Below are positions 15,642 to 23,956 of a stretch of DNA of 32,991 bases, one piece after another. The DNA is taken from contig NZ_RQTJ01000033.1 of assembly GCF_003858535.1 (NCBI RefSeq), positions 1 through 32,991 of the forward strand, read 5' to 3'. Every line of letters starts with the position of its first letter. The stretch's first letter is position 1. The stretch is from Paenimyroides viscosum (GTDB taxonomy: Bacteria > Bacteroidota > Bacteroidia > Flavobacteriales > Flavobacteriaceae). Position numbers and translations under genes: made by a program. The notes under the pieces were generated by a model. The model saw only the letters and a program-made list of their open reading frames with translations. It did not search any database and was not told where the DNA came from.

Positions 15642-17078
15642 TTAAAATTCTGCGTTTTGCGGTGTTCTTGGGAACGGAATTACGTCGCGAATGTTGGTCA
15701 TGCCGGTTACGAACAATACCAAACGTTCAAAACCTAAACCAAAGCCCGAGTGAACTGCCGATCCAAATTTGCGGGTATCCAAGTACCACCATAATTCTTC
15801 TTCGGGAATATTTAATGCCTGCATTTTTTCTACCAGCACATCGTAGCGTTCTTCACGTTGCGATCCGCCTACGATTTCACCAATTCCAGGGAATAAAATA
15901 TCCATTGCACGAACCGTTTTTCCATCGTCGTTCAAACGCATGTAGAACGATTTGATGTCTGCAGGATAATCAAACAAAATTACCGGACATTTAAAGTGTT
16001 TTTCAACCAAGAAACGTTCGTGCTCACTTTGTAAATCGGCACCCCATTCTTCAATTAAATACTGGAATTTTTTGTTTTTGTTTGGTTTCGATCCTTTTAA
16101 AATATCGATTGCTTCGGTGTAAGAAACGCGTTTGAAATTGTTTTCCATAACAAATTTCAGTTTTTCCATCAATGTCATTTCCGAACGATCTGCCTGTGGT
16201 TTCGATTTTTCTTCATCGATCAATCTGGCTTCCAACTGCAATAAATCGTCTTCGCATTTTTCAACCGTATATTTAATTACGAATTTGATGAAATCTTCCG
16301 CCAAATCCATATTATCGTCTAAATTATTAAAGGCAACTTCAGGTTCAATCATCCAAAACTCGGCTAAATGGCGGGATGTGTTTGAATTTTCTGCACGGAA
16401 AGTAGGCCCAAACGTATAGATTGATCCCAATGCCATTGCATACGCTTCACCTTCTAACTGACCAGAAACGGTTAAGTTGGTGTGCTTGCCAAAGAAATCT
16501 TCTTTGTAATTAATGCTTCCGTCTTCGTTTTTCGGAGCAGAACCATCTAAAGGCAAAGATGTAACCTGAAACATTTCACCAGCACCTTCTGCATCAGATC
16601 CCGTGATGATCGGCGTGTTTACATAGAAAAATCCGTTGTCTTGAAAGTATTTGTGCACTGCGTAAGAAAGCGTACTGCGCACACGCATAATAGCACCAAA
16701 CATATTGGTACGAATGCGTAAATGAGCATTTTCGCGTAAAAATTCTAACGAGTGTTTTTTTGGCTGTATCGGATATTTTTCAGCATCAGAATCGCCTAAA
16801 ATTTCCAACGTATTTGCCTGAATTTCGTATTTCTGACCTTTACCCTGACTTTCAACCAACGTACCTTTAACGCTAATTGCCGCGCCGGTTGTAATACGTT
16901 TAATGGTTTCTTCAGGAAAAGCGTCTAATTCTAAAACGCATTGTATGTTATGAATGGTAGATCCGTCATTTAACGCAATGAACTGGTTGTTTCTAAAAGT
17001 ACGAACCCAGCCTTTAGCCACTACTTCTTGTAAAAGATTGGAACCTGCTAAAAGATCTTTAATCTTAGTATGTTTCAT
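15642..17078 (-). CDS. asnS: Asparaginyl-tRNA synthetase
   Basis: 478 residues, class IIb synthetase. An N-terminal OB-fold for the anticodon (about 15-100, [20 protein letters not shown]) is followed by the catalytic core with motif 2 [21 protein letters not shown] and motif 3 [20 protein letters not shown] near the C-terminus. Motif 2 carries SRHLAEF, typical of AsnRS and not AspRS. Length is normal for the family. The catalytic core contains a long insertion, as is common in bacterial AsnRS. It charges tRNA-Asn with asparagine. Confidence 0.96.
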   Translation of the reverse strand: MKHTKIKDLLAGSNLLQEVVAKGWVRTFRNNQFIALNDGSTIHNIQCVLELDAFPEETIKRITTGAAISVKGTLVESQGKGQKYEIQANTLEILGDSDAEKYPIQPKKHSLEFLRENAHLRIRTNMFGAIMRVRSTLSYAVHKYFQDNGFFYVNTPIITGSDAEGAGEMFQVTSLPLDGSAPKNEDGSINYKEDFFGKHTNLTVSGQLEGEAYAMALGSIYTFGPTFRAENSNTSRHLAEFWMIEPEVAFNNLDDNMDLAEDFIKFVIKYTVEKCEDDLLQLEARLIDEEKSKPQADRSEMTLMEKLKFVMENNFKRVSYTEAIDILKGSKPNKNKKFQYLIEEWGADLQSEHERFLVEKHFKCPVILFDYPADIKSFYMRLNDDGKTVRAMDILFPGIGEIVGGSQREERYDVLVEKMQALNIPEEELWWYLDTRKFGSAVHSGFGLGFERLVLFVTGMTNIRDVIPFPRTPQNAEF

Positions 17079-17185
17079 TATATTTTGCTATAATTTAGAT
17101 GTCAATAAATACAGTCTGTAAAATTACAACTTTTTTAATTGTTTTAACGGATTAATTTTATTGAAAACAATGCGTTGAATTTTAA

Positions 17186-17193
17186 TATCTTTG
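17186..17193 (+). promoter_or_regulatory. Promoter for the tandem lipoprotein genes
   Basis: TATCTTTG matches TAnnTTTG, 38 nt before the ATG at 17232. A TTG at 17161-17163 lies 22 nt upstream, within the known 17-23 nt spacing for the -33 element. Confidence 0.5.
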
Positions 17194-17231
17194 AAATAAT
17201 CACAAATATCAATTTGTTAAACCATCTTTTT

Positions 17232-17744
17232 ATGAGGTTTCTTTGTATTGTATTTATATTGATTTTTGTTTCGTGCAAAGAAGAAAAGGTTCGTTTGCAT
17301 GAAGATTTTGTTTTCAGTTATGATACTGTTTTCATGGCCAGAAATTACCCAGAACATCCTCATATCTTTTATTATGTTTTAAATGAAAATGACAAAAAAA
17401 GAATAAATGATTTTCTTAATACATTAAAAGATCAGGATTTTAAAAAAGAATATATTCAACAAGGTATAATAGATGCAGGTGCTTATCAGTTTCAATTTCT
17501 AAATCAAAATCAGTTAGTTTTTGTTTATGGATTTAATGGGGAAGATGAAATAGAAGAATTAAAAAGTTTGAACAAGTTTAGTAGTTTCTTAGTTGAATTA
17601 GAAATTTCAAAAATGATAAAATATAACGACACTACTCACTATGGAATGGAAAAAGTTTATTGGAATAGAGATGTAGATTTCGGGAATATAGAAAGATTTA
17701 TAATTCCAGATATTCCTTATGACACAATACATTATATTAAATAG
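17232..17744 (+). CDS. Predicted lipoprotein, paralog 1
   Basis: 170 residues from the ATG at 17232, where the signal sequence MRFLCIVFILIFVSC starts; lipid Cys15 is followed by acidic/basic residues. The mature part shares HEDFVF, KRINDFLNTLKDQDFKKEYI and DFGNIERFIIPD with the next gene. It lacks about 10 residues (near position 30) that the neighbour has. Not recognised as a named family; function unknown. The 5' ends of the two genes are nearly identical in DNA, which argues for a recent tandem duplication. It stops 7 nt before the second gene. Confidence 0.75.
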   Translation: MRFLCIVFILIFVSCKEEKVRLHEDFVFSYDTVFMARNYPEHPHIFYYVLNENDKKRINDFLNTLKDQDFKKEYIQQGIIDAGAYQFQFLNQNQLVFVYGFNGEDEIEELKSLNKFSSFLVELEISKMIKYNDTTHYGMEKVYWNRDVDFGNIERFIIPDIPYDTIHYIK

Positions 17745-17751
17745 AAATTTT

Positions 17752-18243
17752 ATGAGGTTTCTTTTTATTGCATTTATATTGATTTTTGCTTCGTGTACAA
17801 AAGACAAAGTTCGTTTACATGAAGATTTTGTTTTTGGGTATGCAGGAATGCAAAATTTGAAAGTATATAAATTTACAAGCGATACCGTTTTTGTTTCCAA
17901 AAATTATCCATCAAGAGTAAAAGCGTATTTTTATTTGATTGATGATTATGAGAAAAATAAAATCAATGAATATTTAGATAGTATTAAGGGGAATAATTTT
18001 AAAAAGGAATATATAAATGATGATGTGGTAGATGGATTATATTATCAATTTGAATTTCTAAAAAGTAAAAAACGAGTGTATGTTCAGAATTTCGAATCAG
18101 AAGAAACAAAGAAACTTACAGAGTTTGCAAATTATTTGATCAACCTAAGTGCTAGAAAAAAGGAAATAGAACATTCTAATTTAAAAATTGATTTTGGAAA
18201 TGTTGATGTTTTCTATCCACCCGAACCAAATCCTTTTGAATAA
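17752..18243 (+). CDS. Predicted lipoprotein, paralog 2
   Basis: 163 residues from the ATG at 17752, signal sequence MRFLFIAFILIFASC, lipid Cys15. The mature sequence follows paralog 1 (KVRLHEDFVFGYA, SDTVFVSKNYP, FKKEYINDDVVDG, DFGNVDVFYPPEP) but has an extra segment near 33-42 and a different C-terminus. Function unknown. Low-GC coding with many AT-rich codons, similar to its twin. The DinB-family gene follows 29 nt later and may be co-transcribed. Confidence 0.75.
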   Translation: MRFLFIAFILIFASCTKDKVRLHEDFVFGYAGMQNLKVYKFTSDTVFVSKNYPSRVKAYFYLIDDYEKNKINEYLDSIKGNNFKKEYINDDVVDGLYYQFEFLKSKKRVYVQNFESEETKKLTEFANYLINLSARKKEIEHSNLKIDFGNVDVFYPPEPNPFE

Positions 18244-18272
18244 ACTAATTAAACAATAAAAGCAAAATAAAA

Positions 18273-18767
18273 ATGAGCATTAAAAAAGCATTATTAATTG
18301 AATTAGAACGCGAAAAAGCAAATACAAAACGCATTATTAGTCGTTTGAACAACGAGAGTTTTGGTTACAAACCACACGAAAAGTCAATGACTTTGGGTGA
18401 ATTGACAAATCATATTGTTGAACTGCATAACTGGGTTGATTTTGTTTTAAGTAAAGAAACGTTTGATTTTCATGTTGATTATACGCCTACAAAATTAACT
18501 TCGATTGATGATTTGTTGAGTAAATTAGAAAGTGATTTCGAAAAAAATAAAGCAATTATTGAACAAATGGACGAAACAGTTGTTCTTGAAGATTGGACAC
18601 TAAAAGCTGGTGAACATGTAATTGCTGCTATGCCAAAAACCGGTGCATTGCGTTTTATTGTAACCAACCATTTAATTCACCACCGCGGACAATTAACGGT
18701 TTATATGCGTTTGCTGGACATTCCTGTTCCGGGAATTTACGGTCCGTCTGCAGATGATAAAGCGTAA
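18273..18767 (+). CDS. DinB-family four-helix metalloprotein
   Basis: 164 residues with the DinB fold: the likely metal-binding histidines are His47 (TNHIVELHNW), His133 and His137 (TNHLIHHRGQLTVYMRLLDIPVPGIYGPS). The end motif IPVPGIYGPSADD is very common in the DinB branch of Bacteroidota. The family includes thiol-dependent transferases as well as proteins with no known activity, so the substrate cannot be given. Despite its name, it is not DNA polymerase IV. Confidence 0.8.
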   Translation: MSIKKALLIELEREKANTKRIISRLNNESFGYKPHEKSMTLGELTNHIVELHNWVDFVLSKETFDFHVDYTPTKLTSIDDLLSKLESDFEKNKAIIEQMDETVVLEDWTLKAGEHVIAAMPKTGALRFIVTNHLIHHRGQLTVYMRLLDIPVPGIYGPSADDKA

Positions 18768-18805
18768 AAATTTTACCATATAGAATTATAGAAAATTTAC
18801 TTTTT

Positions 18806-18866
18806 CGTCGCTTCGAGTAGCGTAACGAAGTGAAGTGTATCGAGATGTTCTCGACAAGCTCGAACT
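18806..18866. repeat. Intergenic repeat, CGTCGCTTC...CTCGAACT type
   Basis: About 61 bp, matching 12644-12709 apart from a few substitutions and a 4-base gap. It contains CTTCG/CGAAG and a TCGAGA/TCTCGA pair. It lies downstream of the DinB gene. Confidence 0.7.
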
Positions 18867-18922
18867 GGCGGAAACCTTTTATCTTTTTGGTTAATATAAA
18901 ATTTAGCAATGATTTATAATGG

Positions 18923-18949
18923 AAATAGCCGATTTAGTCGGCTATTTTT
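18923..18949 (+). terminator. Terminator between convergent genes
   Basis: A 10-bp stem (AAATAGCCGA at 18923-18932, complement 18938-18947) with a 5-base loop is followed by T residues on the + strand. It is 156 nt after the DinB stop, and by symmetry could also serve the opposite strand. Confidence 0.75.
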
Positions 18950-18952
18950 GTT

Positions 18953-18977
18953 TGTCACATCGAGCGAAGTCGAGATG
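18953..18977. repeat. Short stem repeat TGTCACATCGAGC...GAGATG
   Basis: A copy of the TCGAGCGAAGTCGAGA motif, also found in reverse orientation at 26852-26877. The motif is self-complementary in part (TCGA repeats). Confidence 0.5.
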
Positions 18978-19000
18978 TTATTTTTATTAAATTTTATTCA

Positions 19001-19531
19001 TTAAACAGAATCAATAAAACGCAATAATTCAGCAGTATGTAAATTACTCAACGTGTGATTCCATTCGCCTACAATAATTTTGTTCGATTTACGCAAACGT
19101 TCGTAGGTATAGTTGTAATCTAAAACTTCGTCGTTCTTTCCTAATAGAATCAATCCGTTTGATAGATCTGCTGACGGATTTTTTAATTGATTTGCCAGCA
19201 ACATCGGAAAAAGATAATTATCAATTTTTCGTTGTTCCACATTTAATAACGGATTTATCAGTACAAACGATATTTCTTTATCTGAAAATTGCTCTAAAAG
19301 TTGATACGTAAAATTTCCACCAGTTGATGATCCGATCAAACAAACCGGTTCGTTCCAATTAATTTGGTTATTAAGTTGCGAAGTTAGTTGCTGTAAAATA
19401 TCCGGCTGATGTTCGTTCCATTCCAAAGCAATTGCTTTGGCGTTGTTTGCTGTTGCGTGTGCCAGAATTTTTTTAAACTTGGTGCTATTTGCGCCTGTGG
19501 TGCCAAAACCGTGAATGTAAACGTACTGCAT
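19001..19531 (-). CDS. YqiA/YcfP-like alpha/beta hydrolase (putative esterase)
   Basis: 176 residues. A small alpha/beta hydrolase: the N-terminus YVYIHGFGTTGANSTKF carries the oxyanion-type HGFG, nucleophile Ser69 sits in GSSTGG, the acid is probably Asp134 in GKNDEVLDY, and His159 in WNHTLSNL. These parts fit the YqiA family. The natural substrate is unknown. Its start codon overlaps the stop codon that the intact metallo-beta-lactamase frame would have (TAATG), so the two were coupled. That agrees with a frameshift in the upstream gene. Confidence 0.75.
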   Translation of the reverse strand: MQYVYIHGFGTTGANSTKFKKILAHATANNAKAIALEWNEHQPDILQQLTSQLNNQINWNEPVCLIGSSTGGNFTYQLLEQFSDKEISFVLINPLLNVEQRKIDNYLFPMLLANQLKNPSADLSNGLILLGKNDEVLDYNYTYERLRKSNKIIVGEWNHTLSNLHTAELLRFIDSV

Positions 19532-20281
19532 TATTTTTGCGTGAATAATTTTATGGTGTAATCAATTAAATCGCTGTTTCCTGTTAAACCGTGTCCGGGA
19601 ATCAATTTCGGCATTTGTAACCGTGCTTTTTAATTTGGTTGCTGTTTCTGCCCACGCTGATTCATTGGCATCTGTCAAATTTCCTTTTCCAGCGTTTAAT
19701 TCCTTAATCAAACATCCGCCGAACAAGACTTTTTCATTCGGATAATACGCTACAATGTTGTCTTTGGTATGACCTTCGCCAAAAAAGTATAGCTCTGCAA
19801 ATAGGTTTCCTACGGCTATTTTTTCTTGAGTATCAAAAGATTTTAAAGGAATAGGAAGTTTCTTTTCTTTAGCAATTTCGATTGTTTTGCTGTTTGCAAT
19901 CGATGGAATATGGTGTTTGTGAAACGCATTTAATCCGCCCAAACAATCGTCATGAAAATGAGTAGGAACAACCGCATTTATTTTACTTTTTAGGCTGTTT
20001 TGAATCCATTGGATCAATTCTTCAGAAATTTCATCGTTCACAGGTGTATCAAAAACCACCGTTTCGTTATTGTTGTGAACAATCATTCCGTTGCAAAGTA
20101 CATTGCCAAAACTTTCGGTTTGTAAAAATGATGTATGTTGATATACGTTAGACGAAACCTGCGTTATAACTAATGTTTCGGACTGATAAACGGTTTTGTT
20201 TTCTGATTTTTTCTTCTGTGCAGAACAACTTAAAGTTACTATCGAAATAAAAGAAAGCAGAAATAGTTGAATGATTTTCAT
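19531..20281 (-). pseudogene. Subclass B1 metallo-beta-lactamase, frameshifted at the 3' end
   Basis: The 239-codon frame (19562-20281) encodes an exported protein with a signal peptide ending near Cys19. It has the zinc-binding motif THFHDDC (His108, His110, Asp112), GEGHTKDN (His171) and FGGC (Cys190): a class B1 beta-lactamase. After Ala224 the sequence becomes nonsense. In the frame one base further on the expected end appears: KLIPGHGLTGNSDLIDY (holding the last zinc ligand in PGHG) and a stop at 19531-19533. An extra C at about 19609 explains it. The gene then overlaps the hydrolase start. As read, the last zinc ligand is lost. A base-calling error is possible. Confidence 0.8.
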
Positions 20282-20298
20282 GGAATGCAGATTTCATT

Positions 20299-20329
20299 CA
20301 AAAGTACAAAAACAAAAAATCCGTTTCAA
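20299..20329 (-). promoter_or_regulatory. Promoter of the metallo-beta-lactamase gene
   Basis: Read leftwards, the -7 box TACTTTTG (20299-20306) matches TAnnTTTG, and TTG at 20327-20329 stands 20 nt upstream as -33 element. The ATG follows 17 nt after the box. This is one of the few promoters here with both elements at normal spacing. Confidence 0.6.
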
Positions 20330-20345
20330 TTAAAAACCGGATTTT
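20308..20345 (-). terminator. Hairpin terminator after the DUF3060 gene
   Basis: An 8-bp stem (AAAATCCG at 20316-20323, complement at 20338-20345) with a 14-base loop is followed leftwards by T residues. It overlaps the promoter of the lactamase gene. Confidence 0.55.
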
Positions 20346-20351
20346 AATGGT

Positions 20352-20744
20352 TTATATTTTCGTAATCTTATTGTTTACGCCTGCAACTGCGGTGATAACT
20401 TTACCATCGGCAGTTGATGTTTTCTTGTAATTCACTTTGTTTCCGGTTCCTTCAATGCTAATCGATTTTACATCGTCAACCGTAACAACATTATCTACAC
20501 CTTCAATTTTCACGGCATTACAAGATCCTGTAATGGTAATTTTGTTGTTGGTGCCTTCAATTCGGATTGTTTCATTACCTGTGGCTTCTACTTTTTGAGA
20601 AATACCTACGCCTTCAATTACAATTTCTGTAGGCTGTGCTTGGGTAATAGTATTGTTTTTTTTGTTTGATATAAGTTCTGATGCTGTTGCAACCGTGATA
20701 ATTCCTAAACATAAAACAGATAATGCTATCATTCGCTTTTTCAT
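20352..20744 (-). CDS. DUF3060 domain protein, exported
   Basis: 130 residues. An N-terminal signal peptide (KKRMIALSVLCLGIITVATA) is followed by about four short repeats of the type IEGTNNKITITG, IEGVDNVVTVDD and IEGTGNKVNYKK. This matches the DUF3060 pattern of glycine/asparagine turns between beta strands, which probably form a small parallel beta helix. The function is not known; the family is often exported. It lies 70 nt before the metallo-beta-lactamase gene, but a terminator-like hairpin and a promoter separate them. Confidence 0.7.
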   Translation of the reverse strand: MKKRMIALSVLCLGIITVATASELISNKKNNTITQAQPTEIVIEGVGISQKVEATGNETIRIEGTNNKITITGSCNAVKIEGVDNVVTVDDVKSISIEGTGNKVNYKKTSTADGKVITAVAGVNNKITKI

Positions 20745-20832
20745 AGTTTTTCTTTTTCTAATAAATATACAATTATAATACCAATTTTTTTACTTGTTGG
20801 TTTAAAATTTAACTCAATTATAATTAACATTT

Positions 20833-20933
20833 GCCAAGCTGAACTCGTTTAACTTCGTTCTGTTCACAAACTCGGGTTAGTTTCTCATTATTTTACATAT
20901 AAGTACGCGATCCTGAATCAAGTTCAGGATGAC
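20833..20933. repeat. Double stem-loop element, rearranged copy
   Basis: Begins GCCAAGCTGAAC like the left arm of the element at 29369, but an insert has lengthened that arm. The right arm is ATCCTGAA with loop TCAAG (20910-20930), a changed but still self-complementary stem, followed by GATGAC. It lies between the DUF6642-like gene and the DUF3060 gene. Confidence 0.5.
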
Positions 20934-20951
20934 TGCGGCGAAGACTAAAAA

Positions 20952-21518
20952 TTAATAATACAGGTGAAAACCCAAATTGGTACATAGCGTATAATGTTTT
21001 TGGAATAACGTTTCAACAACATCGGTAACATCATCAATATCTGCAAACAGACTAAAAAAATGATAATCTAGCAGCATACTGCTTGTAAAGCTTTGATCCT
21101 GATATCCCGAAATGGCTCTAGCACCTGTAATATCTAGAAAATATTGAGCCGTTTCACTATCGATATTCAATGTTTTAGAATTGGCAAAATGCAGTATTTT
21201 GCCTTTTAATTTTCCTTCAAAAAGTTCGGCAATTTCTTCTAAAGTGTATAAATAATCGTTTACAATGATCTCGTTTTCACTTCCGCCACAAATAAAATAA
21301 AGCAAATCGTAATCTTTAAAATTTCGATCCTCATACAGTAGCGTGTTTAAACTGTTTTCAAAATCTTCAATAGAATCAACGGCTTTGTAAACATTCACAA
21401 TACTATGCTGTTTTACCAGTTGTTCCAAAAGCGGAAAAATCTTGCTTTCTGCAGATTCATCGACCGTTTTAACGCATTCCAAACAAAATAATTTCAGTTG
21501 ATCGTTAGATAAATACAT
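20952..21518 (-). CDS. DUF6642-like protein, possible degenerate caspase-fold protein
   Basis: 188 residues. The layout FCLECVK at the N-terminus, DYDLLYFICGGSEN, YTLEEIAELFEGKLKGKILHFANS and FLDITGARAISGYQD is what I recall for DUF6642, a family with a caspase/CHAT-like look. In other members as I recall them the middle motif has a His (YLAFHG-type) and the next a Cys (HFGSC-type). Here these are ICGGS (about 76-80) and HFANS (110-114), so the catalytic pair looks absent. No signal peptide. The family match and the loss of catalysis are from memory and unconfirmed. A single-gene unit. Confidence 0.5.
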   Translation of the reverse strand: MYLSNDQLKLFCLECVKTVDESAESKIFPLLEQLVKQHSIVNVYKAVDSIEDFENSLNTLLYEDRNFKDYDLLYFICGGSENEIIVNDYLYTLEEIAELFEGKLKGKILHFANSKTLNIDSETAQYFLDITGARAISGYQDQSFTSSMLLDYHFFSLFADIDDVTDVVETLFQKHYTLCTNLGFHLYY

Positions 21519-21532
21519 CGGTTATTTTTTAT

Positions 21533-21540
21533 CAAAGATA
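21533..21540 (-). promoter_or_regulatory. -7 box for the DUF6642-like gene
   Basis: Read leftwards the bases are TATCTTTG, matching TAnnTTTG, 14 nt from the ATG. No -33 element at normal spacing. Confidence 0.4.
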
Positions 21541-21665
21541 TTATTTCGTTTACTTTTAAAAAAGCGATCGTTTTTGCCAATCATTAAATTTTTGTAATAT
21601 TTAATATACTATTTAAATTTCTTTAACGTTTTAACAGTTAGGTTTGCAATAACCAAATTGTATTT

Positions 21666-22523
21666 ATGAAACAACTGTTACTTTTCTTTTTACTTTCGAT
21701 ACCCGCCTTTGCACAAAAATCTTTTTTAGTAAAGGATAGTTCAACCAATGAACCAATTGCTTACACAAGTATTTTTACTGAAAACGGAACTTTTAAGGTA
21801 AATGCCGAACCCGACGGAAGTTTTATAATACCTAATAATTTTTACACGAAGTGTTTGTTTTTGATGCCGTTGGCTACGAACAGAAACAACAACTTTTAAC
21901 CGATATTGTTTTATTAGAAACAAAAAGCGAAGTTTTAGATGAGGTTGTGATTGTACCCAGATTAGGGACAAAGGAGATCAAGGAGGGTAGGATCAACACA
22001 AAGAAATCAATAAATATTGCTTTTTCTGAAAAGGGTAAAAGGATATCTACATGCGTCAAAGTTTAATATTGAAAATAGTGAATACAAGTTTATAAAAGAA
22101 ATTAGTATCAGAACAAAATCTAAAATTAAAGAGGCAAAATTTGCTTTAAAAATCTATTCATCAAATGAAAATGGGGAGCCTGATGAATTGCTGCATGATG
22201 TTCCAATTATTGGTTCGGCTAAAAAAGGAAAGAATACAACTACCATAAATGTCGAACATTTAAACTTACAAGTTTTCTCAAAATCAATTTTCTTAGTAGT
22301 TGACTAACTATATTTGGAAGAGAATAGCTATTATGAAGAGTATGATGGTAAAAAAGAAAAATTTTATGATCCTAGATTTTCATTAAATACTTCAAATGAG
22401 TCAAATATATGGTATTTTAACCCAACTTTAAAGAAATGGATTCACGTTAATTTTGATTCTGATCCAGATTACCATAAAGAGAAATATTTTGTTTTTCAAA
22501 TAGAACTCACCTTAACAAACTAG
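21666..22523 (+). pseudogene. Broken exported protein gene with a carboxypeptidase-regulatory-like N-terminus
   Basis: Open frames at 21666-21899, 21851-22066 and 22017-22307 plus 22314-22523 join into one protein. It has signal peptide KQLLLFFLLSIPAFAQ, a CarboxypepD_reg-like part (KDSSTNEPIAYTSIFTENG, EVFVFDAVGYEQ, SEVLDEVVIVP) and a tail with KFNIENSEYKFIKEIS. A one-base loss in the T5 run at 21839-21843 causes the first shift. A second shift lies near 22052. TAA at 22305-22307 then interrupts the frame before YLEENSYYEEYD. The protein is not a full TonB-dependent receptor: only about 280 residues. Three lesions make a sequencing error unlikely for all of them. Confidence 0.75.
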
Positions 22524-22562
22524 AACCAATACAAACATTTTTGATAGCTATTTATTTAGCAG

Positions 22563-22590
22563 AAAAGCCACTCGATTGAGTGGCTTTTTA
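22563..22590 (-). terminator. Bidirectional terminator after frr
   Basis: An 11-bp stem (AAAAGCCACTC at 22563-22573, complement 22578-22588) with loop GATT, next to the frr stop. T residues follow on both strands. Confidence 0.85.
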
Positions 22591-22591
22591 A

Positions 22592-23155
22592 TTATACTTT
22601 CATGATTTCTGCTTCTTTTTCAGCGTAGATTTCATCGATTTTTTTAATAAAATTATCAGTTAATTTCTGAACGCGGTCTTCGGCATCTTTACAAATATCT
22701 TCAGAGGTTCCTTCTTTTTCCTGTTTCTTGATGTCGGTATTCGCGTCTTTACGAGCATTACGGATCGATATTTTAGCATCTTCTGCTTCTGTTTTCGCTT
22801 GTTTTGCTAAATCTTTACGACGCTCTTCTGTTAACGCAGGAATGTTAATAATAATCATGTCGCCGTTATTCATTGGGTTTAAACCTAAATTAGCAATCAT
22901 AATTGCTTTTTCAATAGGTTGTAACATGTTTTTTTCCCAAGGTGTAACGGTTAACGTACGCGGATCTGGTACATTAATGTTTGCAACTTGTGACAAAGCA
23001 GTTGCCGACCCATAGTAATCTACAAAAACCGCCCCTAACATTTGCGGGTTGGCTTTACCAGCACGTATGTTTAATAAAGCTTTGTTTAAATGCTCAATAG
23101 AACCGTTCATAGATTCTTTGGCTTCGTCTATAATAAAATTAATTTCTTCTGTCAT
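22592..23155 (-). CDS. frr: Ribosome recycling factor
   Basis: 187 residues, the normal length for RRF, which splits post-termination ribosomes together with EF-G. Conserved segments: LLNIRAGKANPQML, DPRTLTVTPWEKNMLQPIEKAI, NLGLNPMNNGDMIIINIPALTEERR and the C-terminal helix KKIDEIYAEKEAEIMKV. It lies 17 nt after pyrH, the usual bacterial pair pyrH-frr. Confidence 0.97.
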   Translation of the reverse strand: MTEEINFIIDEAKESMNGSIEHLNKALLNIRAGKANPQMLGAVFVDYYGSATALSQVANINVPDPRTLTVTPWEKNMLQPIEKAIMIANLGLNPMNNGDMIIINIPALTEERRKDLAKQAKTEAEDAKISIRNARKDANTDIKKQEKEGTSEDICKDAEDRVQKLTDNFIKKIDEIYAEKEAEIMKV

Positions 23156-23172
23156 GACTTTAAAATATCTTG

Positions 23173-23877
23173 TTAATAAACGGTTGTTCCAATATTGTCA
23201 CCTTGGCACAATTTTAATAAATTACTTTCTTTGTTCATATCAAAAACAACAATTGGTAGGTTGTTTTCTTGACTTAAAGTAAATGCAGTAGTATCCATAA
23301 CATTTAATCCTTTTTCTAAGACATCGGCAAACGAAATGTTTTCATATTTAGTTGCAGTTGGATCTTTTTCAGGATCGGCAGTATACACGCCATCAACTCT
23401 TGTTCCTTTTAAAATAACATCGGCACCAACTTCAATTCCTCTTAAAACAGCAGCGGTATCAGTTGTAAAATACGGATTTCCCGTACCTGCACCAAAAATT
23501 ACAATTCTGCCTTTTTCTAAATGGCGAACGGCTCTACGTTTAATATATGGCTCTGCAATTGCTTCAATTTTTAAGGCTGTTTGCAAACGGGTAAGCATTC
23601 CTGCATCTTCCAACGCGCCTTGTAACGCCATTCCGTTAATTACGGTTGCTAGCATTCCCATATAATCGCCTTGAACGCGATCCATACCTTTGCTAGCACC
23701 GGCAACGCCTCTAAAAATGTTTCCTCCGCCAATTACAATGGCTACTTCTACACCTAAATTAACTACTTTTTTTATTTCTTGCGCATATTCTGCCAAGCGA
23801 TTTGGGTCAATACCATATTGGTTGTCGCCCATTAAAGCTTCACCGCTTAATTTTAAAAGTATTCTTTTGTATTTCAT
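23173..23877 (-). CDS. pyrH: Uridylate (UMP) kinase
   Basis: 234 residues, amino-acid-kinase fold. Motifs: KLSGEALMG at the N-terminus, [26 protein letters not shown], and the nucleotide-binding [13 protein letters not shown]. It phosphorylates UMP to UDP with ATP. The -7 box upstream and the ATG at 23877 agree. Followed after 17 nt by frr, so it heads the operon. Confidence 0.97.
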   Translation of the reverse strand: MKYKRILLKLSGEALMGDNQYGIDPNRLAEYAQEIKKVVNLGVEVAIVIGGGNIFRGVAGASKGMDRVQGDYMGMLATVINGMALQGALEDAGMLTRLQTALKIEAIAEPYIKRRAVRHLEKGRIVIFGAGTGNPYFTTDTAAVLRGIEVGADVILKGTRVDGVYTADPEKDPTATKYENISFADVLEKGLNVMDTTAFTLSQENNLPIVVFDMNKESNLLKLCQGDNIGTTVY

Positions 23878-23897
23878 ACCGAGGAAAAATTTATTTG

Positions 23898-23905
23898 CAA
23901 ATATA
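23898..23905 (-). promoter_or_regulatory. -7 box for pyrH-frr
   Basis: Read leftwards the bases are TATATTTG, a full match to TAnnTTTG, 20 nt before the pyrH ATG. No clear -33 TTG. Confidence 0.5.
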
Positions 23906-23930
23906 TCATTTTTGCTATTGTTTAAAAACG

Positions 23931-23956
23931 CTTAAGGTAATTTATCTTTTATTTTT
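23931..23956. repeat. 26-bp direct repeat, left copy beside the toxin gene
   Basis: Matches 24577-24602 at 25 of 26 positions. On the minus strand it spells the same seven codons plus stop (KIKDKLP) as the end of the patatin gene; the single difference is Leu TTA instead of TTG. In the toxin frame it supplies the stop codon. Confidence 0.9.

Noticed and set aside
15662..15955. Rightward frame over asnS
   Set aside because: Antisense shadow of a highly conserved synthetase gene.
14054..17174. Sigma-54 (-24/-12) promoters near rpoN and elsewhere
   Set aside because: TGGCAC occurs at a few places, but none with TTGC at the required spacing.
19562..19609. The shifted tail of the metallo-beta-lactamase as a real new C-terminus
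   Set aside because: It is arginine-rich, unlike the family, while the other frame restores PGHG and the coupled stop.
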